Positions 57,428 to 64,000 of a DNA stretch of 64,000 nt are shown here, piece after piece. Under the pieces are notes generated by a model. It saw only the letters and a program-made list of their open reading frames with translations, ran no database searches and was not told the DNA's origin. The first letter of the stretch is position 1; each line of letters begins with the position of its first letter. The translations under genes and the position numbers were made by a program. The stretch is taken from contig JAWWNJ010000046.1 of the NCBI GenBank assembly GCA_037176885.1, positions 682,001 to 746,000 on the forward strand, read 5' to 3'. Source of the DNA: Favolaschia claudopus (taxonomy: Eukaryota; Basidiomycota; Agaricomycetes; Agaricales; Mycenaceae).

Positions 57428-57806
57428 TGTAATAGAAATAGCTGATTTTCTATTAGGTTGAGTTCACTAAACTCGTTAACAAATCCCCTTGCAGTGTTCC
57501 AGTGTTCAAGTGATCGACAGGCCGAGTCGTGGCGATTATTGAACAGGATTTAGAGCTGGAAAGCCGAAGGTTGGTGCATATTGCAGTAGAAATGTGGGTG
57601 AGTAGAGTAAGTTTATTGAAGCTACCACCCGCAGTTTATATACAGACATAGGAGCTTCTACAAATGTATCATGTTGATAGAATGAATGTATCGAGACATC
57701 TGAGGAGTCGGAATGAAGTAGGAGAATGGAGACTGGAATGAAAAGGAAAAATGGAGAGGAAAGACGAATGATCGTTGAAGTTTGAATCATACCGATATCC
57801 ATCACA
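57428..57806 (-). repeat. LTR (5' LTR of the retrotransposon)
   Basis: 379 bp, the upstream LTR relative to gag. The host gene reads directly into it from the right. Confidence 0.95.
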
Positions 57807-58798
57807 ACGGTTAGCCTCGCGCGGGAAACATAGACCGCCTTTACCCACCCTCGCATCCTCCTCCAAATCATACGCAGTCCGCACGCCAACAGACCCAAAT
57901 GGGACGTTCCTGTAAACACTCTCCTCCATATGCATCCTCCGTTCCTCAACCTTATACCGTTCCTTCAACTCCTCCACCGTCTGATCACCCCCAGCAAGCC
58001 GATAGGCGCGGTTCATCGCCCACCTTCCCACGAGCTCGTCCCAGGAAGCACCTCCGCTACTTTCAGAAACGGGAACGCTGCGTAGAAGCCCGCCCAAGCT
58101 GCCGTAGTCAGCGTCACCGACGCACTTTTCAGCACCACCTCGGGTAGGATGGTGATTGCAGACGCGCCGCGTGGATGCGCAGAACTGAGGGAGAGGGAGC
58201 CAACACGGAAGGAAGCGGTGGATGCTAGTATTTTGCTTGGACCGGGACCGGATTTTTGTTTGAGCAGCAACCGAAAGTAGCCGTCTCCCGCTGCGACGGG
58301 AATATGTACGAAATCGGTTTCGAAAACGCGATGATCTTTAGGGCCGCCGGGTCCATGCGGTAAATCCAGGAACTGCTGAATCTCTTTATCATACTGCGCA
58401 CGCTTCTTCGAATCCACTGTCGACCAATGCCCCAGAGATGCAGGGGTAACGTCCAACTCTTTTCCCATGGTACCGCCTAACCAGCCACCAATTTGCCATC
58501 CAAGTAAACCGGTTCGCCAACCGCGTCGCTGGAGAGTGATTATCCTATCAGACGGCAGAGCAGTTACCCCGAGGATGGATACGGGGACAACCGTCGAAAT
58601 TCCCTGGTAGTAAACCCACGGGCGGGTGTGGCGAACGGTGGAATACGGTGCCCCGGGAATGTGGTGTGATTCGGCGTCGTTGAGAGCGTGGAAGGTGGAT
58701 ATTGCGGTTTCTGCTGCATAGCGACCGGCCTGGATGATTCTTGGTGTCCCAGATTCGCTGGACGTCTCGGAAGCTGCATTTCTTGGTCTGGGCGACAT
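57669..58798 (-). CDS. conserved hypothetical protein with LTR-encoded C-terminal tail and a frame break
   Basis: Starts MSPRPRNAASETSSESGTPR at 58798. Conserved-looking blocks are RIIQAGRYAAETAISTFHAL, PYSTVRHTRPWVYYQG, GWRTGLLGWQIGGWLGGTMG, FVHIPVAAGDGYFRLLLKQ and SVTLTTAAWAGFYAAFPFLK. The frame then changes at about 58015-58050, without room for an intron, to RWAMNRAYRLAGGDQTVEEL and VPFGSVGVRTAYDLEEDA, ending REANR at the insertion site. Before insertion two more codons (Glu, Thr) and a TAA would follow. Now the frame runs 46 codons into the LTR and stops at 57669. Function is unknown; short hydrophobic stretches suggest membrane association. The frame break may be an indel or a consensus error. 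Confidence 0.65.
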
Positions 58799-59422
58799 GG
58801 TGGTTGGAGAGGAAAGTTATGACGTCACCGATCGTGGGCGGTTGCATCACAGGCCGAGACCGGCATTGAGCAGAAATAGATCCGCCTGTTCGGCAAGTTC
58901 AGTTTCGACTGCAAACACTTTGTTTCCTCGTAGACCGGGAGTATTGATAGACTGCGGGGAACATTCGGACGTTCCCGTCAGCGACAAGATAGCATTCGGC
59001 CTCGTAAGAGAGTCGGTCCGTTCAAATTTAGCCGGAGTCGGGAAACCTCAACCAATAGAATCCCAAGCAAATTGGCAGCTCGAGGCAGATGGGAAACTGT
59101 CGTGCAAAAAGCTTATTCTCTGATATCCACACACGGAACAAAGGATGGATTATCGGGTTATTTTCAAGAGATAAAAAACCCCGCGGTTTGAAACCTTCAA
59201 GGTTCGTCGCAGCCGTAGTTCCAGTGAACGGCAACACTGCGTTAACGCGACTGAAGCCAGAAAAATGCGCACGCAGCAACGTGCTCGAGGAGACGGCATG
59301 TGTGGCGTGTAGAATCGCGTCCGGGACGATTTATACCCAGAGTGCAATTCTAGTCTTCCATACCGACAATCGGAATGAGAACAGAGCGTCCCCGAAAAAA
59401 AATGTTCGTACCTTCAACAATA
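58799..59422. other. intergenic stretch, no supported gene
   Basis: Open frames on the plus strand (58734-59123, 59089-59577) cross the gene boundaries and have no domain. Confidence 0.5.
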
Positions 59423-60320
59423 TCAGAGTAGAAGCCCCAAGCCAAGCCACAAATTCACAAGTGAAAACAACTTGCGATGGTAACCCAAAAAGACCTGCGA
59501 AGAATTCGGAGTGGGCTCAGAGGGCGAGAAAGCGGACGCGACGGGCGAATGGAGGCGCGTCGAAAGCCCACGACTGACGGTGAGTGGAAAGGATGGTGAT
59601 GGTGTGGAAATCGGAGGCTCAACTGTAGCGCTGGAGATAGGAGTAGCCCCTGGCAACGACTCGACGTCGAAAATCCAATTGTTGCTGAACGCCTGCTGGA
59701 CACCATTATAGAACACCAGAGCCATCCGCGCATAGGCAGCGTCATTCGGATGTGTGCCATCCACAAGGTCGTCAACAGCGACTTCCACGTGCGAGTCTAC
59801 CAAAACAACAGAACGACCGCGGCTCACGAAGCCCTGAACGAGTCGAACGACGTCTGGGAGCGCGGTGTTGTAAGTGTTGATGCGGGCGTTGGTGGCGGCG
59901 TCTGCATTGGGTGGTAGTGTGGAGACGACGACGAGACTTAGGGCGGAGGCGCATCGAGGACGTCTTGGATTAACTTCGTGAGCCGAGCGGGGGCGTCACC
60001 GACTCGGACGCCGTCGATATCTTGTAACATGTCGTTCGTCCCGACGAGCAGAGTGAGGATGCTGGGCAGCTGGACATCCATTGCAGTCTTGGCCTTGTCG
60101 TCTACCTCTGCTATGATAAAGCCGGGATAGCCCTCGTTGTCCGGATTGGGCGATGTTCCGCCTTTCTGAGAGCCAGCCATGGTGATGTTATTTCCGTCTG
60201 CGGTGAGAAGGTCGAACAATTTTGCACGGTAGCCGTCTTGCCCGAAAAACCAGATTGTTGAGCGAGAACAAGCGTGAAGAAAGCGAAAAAGAAGAGGAGG
60301 GGTGGCCACGGCCACGCCAT
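59423..60320 (-). pseudogene. SGNH/GDSL hydrolase, broken (block I missing, frame break)
   Basis: On the minus strand a signal peptide (MAWPWPPLLFFFAFFTLVLA) starts at 60320. It is followed, in a different frame, by the SGNH core: GQDGYRAKLFDLLTADGNNI, TMAGSQKGGTSPNPDNEGYP, block III with LTLLVGTNDMLQDI, and after a second frame change at about 59945-59955 SALSLVVVSTLPPNADAATN and block V with VDGTHPNDAAYARM, holding the catalytic Asp and His. The GDS block with the nucleophilic Ser, normally just before DGYR, is absent. The tail is Ser/Pro-rich with a hydrophobic end (FSLVNLWLGLGLLL), like a GPI signal. It is probably inactive unless the breaks are sequence errors. Confidence 0.7.
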
Positions 60321-61504
60321 GAAGAATGTCGAGTCTTTGACAGCACTCCGTTGTGGTGGGCAGAGACTTACAGGAGAGAAGCAGCAGCCGATTCGGCCAA
60401 CAAACTGCGGCGTTCTCCGAATCACATCACATGACCGTTACGTGTGACACGTTTGCTCTCCGACCACCATCTTGCCACCATCCGGCAAAATCGTCCGCTA
60501 TAATTCCAAGGTTCGTTTAGCCACTCCTTCATCGAATGGCTACATACATTAATTGGTGTGCTTAAATGTTTTGGCTGAGCGATCTAGCTGCTTCAAGAGA
60601 TCGGTTTACTTAGACTGATTCGTCAATTTGACAGGCGACTGTAAACTTGCTAGATAACCGGGTTTCGGTTATTCGACCCTCCAGTCCTCAAGATGTCAGT
60701 TCTTGGGTCAACTTGAGCTGAGATTCAATCTCCGCATGAAATCCTCCCGCTGTTAGGTTTTCATCGGGCTTTCACCCGCTCGCCGCGATTAACCCAAGAT
60801 TAACCACAAGCTATGTATATCCTCGCCCCGGCGTGACGCTTCAAAGTTCTCAAACTTCTGGTTGCCGACGTCAGCTACCGGGCTATTGGATCCAAATAAC
60901 AATACCATACCGGATACTCGACACAGAATCGATTGTGCTGGCCTAATCGCGAACAGACGCGTCTACATTCGGCACCAAGTTGAAGGACAGTCTACTCTGG
61001 TTGAGTAACTCTCATATCTCACTGAACGTATGATATGATGATACAGATGATATGGTTAACTGCTCCGACTTCGCAAATCGGTCCTGGGTATCTCCGTTCA
61101 TTTGGCTAAATGTCACCACGGCAATCTCCCAACAGGGTATTAAGTGGAAGACCGTCGCGGGTGTTGTGGAATAGTTATTGACTAGAGGGTGAGGTTGTGG
61201 CTGCATCTAAATCTCTTTATTCTACGAGATGAATACTCAGCTCACATCGTACCCAGTACTGCACCTATTCCGTTGTGTCATTCCGCATAGAATGCTCTCC
61301 GGTATTTGCAAAAAGACCGGAATCAACAAACCTTGCAATCGTGCTAGAATGTCCGGCCCCAATTTGTTACGTCAGTGAGTGACAGACCGAAGGCATGGAA
61401 AAGAGACACTGATAGTACCCCTGCGTCTCAAAAGACATTTTTGATTCTATATGTCATAACCTTGATTCCGGATAACACAGCAAGAAAGAAAAACACAAAT
61501 ACAG
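60321..61504. other. intergenic stretch, no supported gene
   Basis: About 1.2 kb without a gene; no tRNA and no repeat were recognised. Confidence 0.5.
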
Positions 61505-62289
61505 CTACAACTTGAAGTCTCGGACACTGAAAAACCCGCGTTCAAACGGATACTCTCCTCCCCATGCCTCTACGTCTTTCTCGCTCTCCTCCAGCACCGA
61601 TGTCAATTTCTCCAAAACAGCCCGCCCCGCTGCGTAGTCCACTACCCCACCTCCCTGGATCTCTTCTCTGCAGGCCTGTCGGAGCATTGAAAATCGCAAC
61701 TGTTCTCTGAGCAGAGATACTACCTGCAACCCTTGCGCAATATCAGCGTCAACCATAACCAGTATATCTGTGATTTTCCCCTCGGGCGGCCAGCGACGTC
61801 CAATGGTGGACCGTACCACGGCCACGAGATGCGAGAGACTGGAAAATCCAAGGCCAGAACCATAGAGCATTCGTGCGCGGGAGAGACATGCAAGTAGCTG
61901 TGGTGTAGGAGCATCTTCGTCGTCAGATGGAAAGAGATCGCTGATTGAGTTTGGAGTGTTCTCAGCGTCATGGGCCGAGCCGTTCCACACCCGCTGGTGC
62001 AGACGCGCGCGAGTTGACGTGAGGAATGAGGCGAGAAGGCCGGGGGTTTTCGATGATAGCATGGCACGCAGAATCGCTCTTAAACTAGATAATTGATAAC
62101 GGTGAGCCCATGTTTGCGGTCATCCGGGGCGCTGACCCACTCTTCTACACTGGCATTGACCAAGACGACGTCTGCCATCATGTTCCTATACATTCAATCG
62201 ATAATGAGGATATGATAAGTATTCTTCCAGTGAACAACTTACACATGGCCAACGCGTTGCTGGAACGTAGGGTTCTCTGGTGAGCACAT
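61505..62289 (-). CDS. conserved hypothetical protein with an apparent one-base frame break
   Basis: Exon 1 (MCSPENPTFQQRVGH) from the ATG at 62289 is joined by a 61-nt GT-AG intron to NMMADVVLVNASVEEWVSAP and DDRKHGLTVINYLV. The frame is then lost at GTTTAAG (about 62085) and resumes one base later as LRAILRAMLSSKTPGLLASF, LTSTRARLHQRVWNGSAHD, then ARMLYGSGLGFSSLSHLVAV, ITDILVMVDADIAQGLQVVS and FERGFFSVRDFKL at the stop. One extra T in the T run would restore a single continuous frame, giving about 225 residues. No signal peptide; helical; probably soluble. I do not recognise a named family. Confidence 0.65.
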
Positions 62290-64000
62290 TGTGGTACGAA
62301 ATTTGAGAAGGGCTTCGGGAGGGGGAAAAGGTAAGACGTGTCGCAGGAGGGTGGAAATTTATAGTGGTTTCACATTCCTTTCCGGACCTTTTGACATCCG
62401 GCTGACTATAGCTCAAGTTAGGAACGAGCGGAGTTCAAATTCCCCTCGCCGAAAGATTCGGGGGTCGCCCCCGGTTCCCACATGGAGAAGTCCGGAGACT
62501 TTTTGCAATGCCGGGCTTGAGAATAATTAAAACCTGAGGGCTTTGATCGCCGTACTTCATTCCTCGTTTTGTTGTCATGTATGAAAATGGAAGGGAAAAA
62601 GCGAGGCGGATGGGGGGATTTTGGATCTTGCATTCCTGTAAGCTTTTTTGTTTCTTTTTTGTTGGAACTTTGCGTTCCGATGTACTCGGGCATCGGGTCC
62701 GGCGATGGAATAATTTTCAACCAAAATGTCTGCAGTCACCGAGATGGATGATATATCTCAGCGTCTGTATTCAGTTCTTCCACGGACATCGTGGGGAGTG
62801 TATCGGCGAGAATGCTCGCCGCGCGTCCTCGCTGCATAATCGCCACTGCACAGACTATTCTTACCGTTTATCCGTCTTTAGGCGGGCTCGTTGGTAATGT
62901 AATGTCTTACCTGGAAGTATAAGGCAGAGATACCGAAAGTGATCCTCATTTTGCGGCCGCGATGAACTGGTTGCTTCGTAGGGCGCGGCAGCGTGTGACG
63001 CTACGGTATGATTGACCGAACCCGCTTGTCTCTCTTCCCTGAATTAACCTATTGAGCTTCAAGTTGCTCTCAGACGGCTGGAGCAGCAGCAGCCGCATGA
63101 ATTGCAATCTGCCCCTCTGATTAACATTCATGTTTGCGTCTCATGATTCATGAGCATAACTGGGTAAATTCGAGGTCAAAATCCCTTTCTCCCTCCCGGG
63201 TCCCTTGCCACATCACATCGACGATTTGCCGCTTGTTTGGTTCAATTGACGGTAATATCTTCGCCACCATTATTCCCGATGCGGCTAATCAAACAAGGCA
63301 AGCAGAGTGGCCCGGCCGCAGTTGAGCTTTGTATCGCCAGCACGGTGTAAACAAGTCATTCGCTACTGATACAAGGAAGCCGCCGCCTATTTCTATGTGG
63401 TGAGACACAAACTGAATTACTTGAATAGAGGATCGGCGACGGCAAATCGGAGCTGAGAATGACACTGAATGACATTGAAAGCGGCAAGTACAGAATTGTT
63501 CGAATACTGATAGCAGCGTTTACCGCCTCCCGGCAATCTACCTGCATCAGTCTTGAGGAGATCGACAGGCACCTTGAATGAATTCTGCCGCTCTTCTAAG
63601 CGGAGATGACCGGTGAACAGAATATCATCCTCGAATTCGCTACGCGCAATTAGATCGCCGAATAGGGATGATGAGCAGATGAGCCTCAGTACACGAGATT
63701 CGATTCACATGACCGTAATCCTCCCTCGTAGATGAGGGTCGCTAGATCGTGGCTCTTCAAGTGAACCCAGCTACAGAATAAGTACTTACACCGTGCAGCC
63801 AACGAAGGTCAGTGATCTTGCGGAATGAAAATTCTGATCGCCGGATGACGGCGTGGATCCTTCGACATTCGTAGATCTTCCAAACATGTTCGGTTTGATG
63901 ACTGGGTAGCAAGTCGGTGATGGATCTTGAGTTTCATCGCAAAAACACGCTCAAGTACTCTACTCGATAGTCTCCACATCTTGATTTCGGGCGCGGACAG
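62290..64000. other. terminal gene-poor stretch
   Basis: No gene, tRNA or repeat is supported in the last 1.7 kb. The longest frame (62577-62897 plus) lacks a domain. Confidence 0.45.

Larger units (their letters stand above)
54891..57806 (-). mobile_element. complete gag-only LTR retrotransposon, very young
   Basis: Two 379-bp LTRs (54891-55269 and 57428-57806), starting TG and ending CA, look identical base for base. They are flanked by the 5-bp target duplication ACGGT (54886-54890 and 57807-57811). Transcription is on the minus strand: after the 5' LTR comes TGGTGGACAC, a possible primer-binding site, and a purine tract (GAGTGGGGGGGATA) precedes the 3' LTR. The 2.16-kb interior encodes only a gag-like protein, with no protease, reverse transcriptase or integrase, so it must be moved by another element's proteins. 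Confidence 0.95.

Overview
The window is nuclear DNA of a filamentous basidiomycete, most likely an Agaricomycete. The genes are cut by many short GT-AG introns, mostly 45-75 nt. The gene content also fits: class I hydrophobin-like genes, a Zn2Cys6 regulator, a multi-exon OPT transporter, a DUF6534-type membrane protein, and large intergenic stretches with decayed repeats. No rRNA, CRISPR or bacterial-style operon is visible.

Layout. 0-11.3 kb: the 3' part of an aldo/keto reductase-like gene, an MFS sugar transporter, a Zn2Cys6 transcription factor (preceded by a 240-bp foldback), a hydrophobin-like gene and a secreted six-hairpin glycosidase; the grouping looks like sugar uptake and use. 13-15 kb: a small membrane protein and an intronless Ser/Pro-rich protein of unknown role. 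7.9-26.4 kb: four hydrophobin-like genes plus one decayed copy, scattered on both strands in gene-poor DNA. 26.8-27.7 kb: short repeats and a MITE-like element. 28-31 kb: a hypothetical protein and an HNH-domain protein. 33.9-38.3 kb: an OPT oligopeptide transporter with many introns. 38.3-42.8 kb: no convincing protein gene; repeats, a pyrimidine-rich tract and three Pol III-type B-box sites.

42.9-45.1 kb is the most interesting part. An intronless CYTH/triphosphate-tunnel enzyme and an intronless viperin-like radical SAM enzyme lie tail to tail. Viperins turn nucleoside triphosphates into chain-terminating ddh-nucleotides with antiviral effect, and CYTH enzymes bind triphosphates, so a functional link is possible but is inference.

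46-54 kb: a secreted Cys-containing protein, a secreted plant-type heme peroxidase, a Ser-rich protein and the DUF6534 protein. 54.9-57.8 kb: a complete, very young, gag-only LTR retrotransposon with identical 379-bp LTRs and a 5-bp target duplication. It sits two codons before the stop of a conserved gene and gives that gene an LTR-encoded tail. 58-62.3 kb: three more genes, each with an apparent one-base frame break, which means either regional decay or consensus errors. 62.3-64 kb: nothing recognisable.
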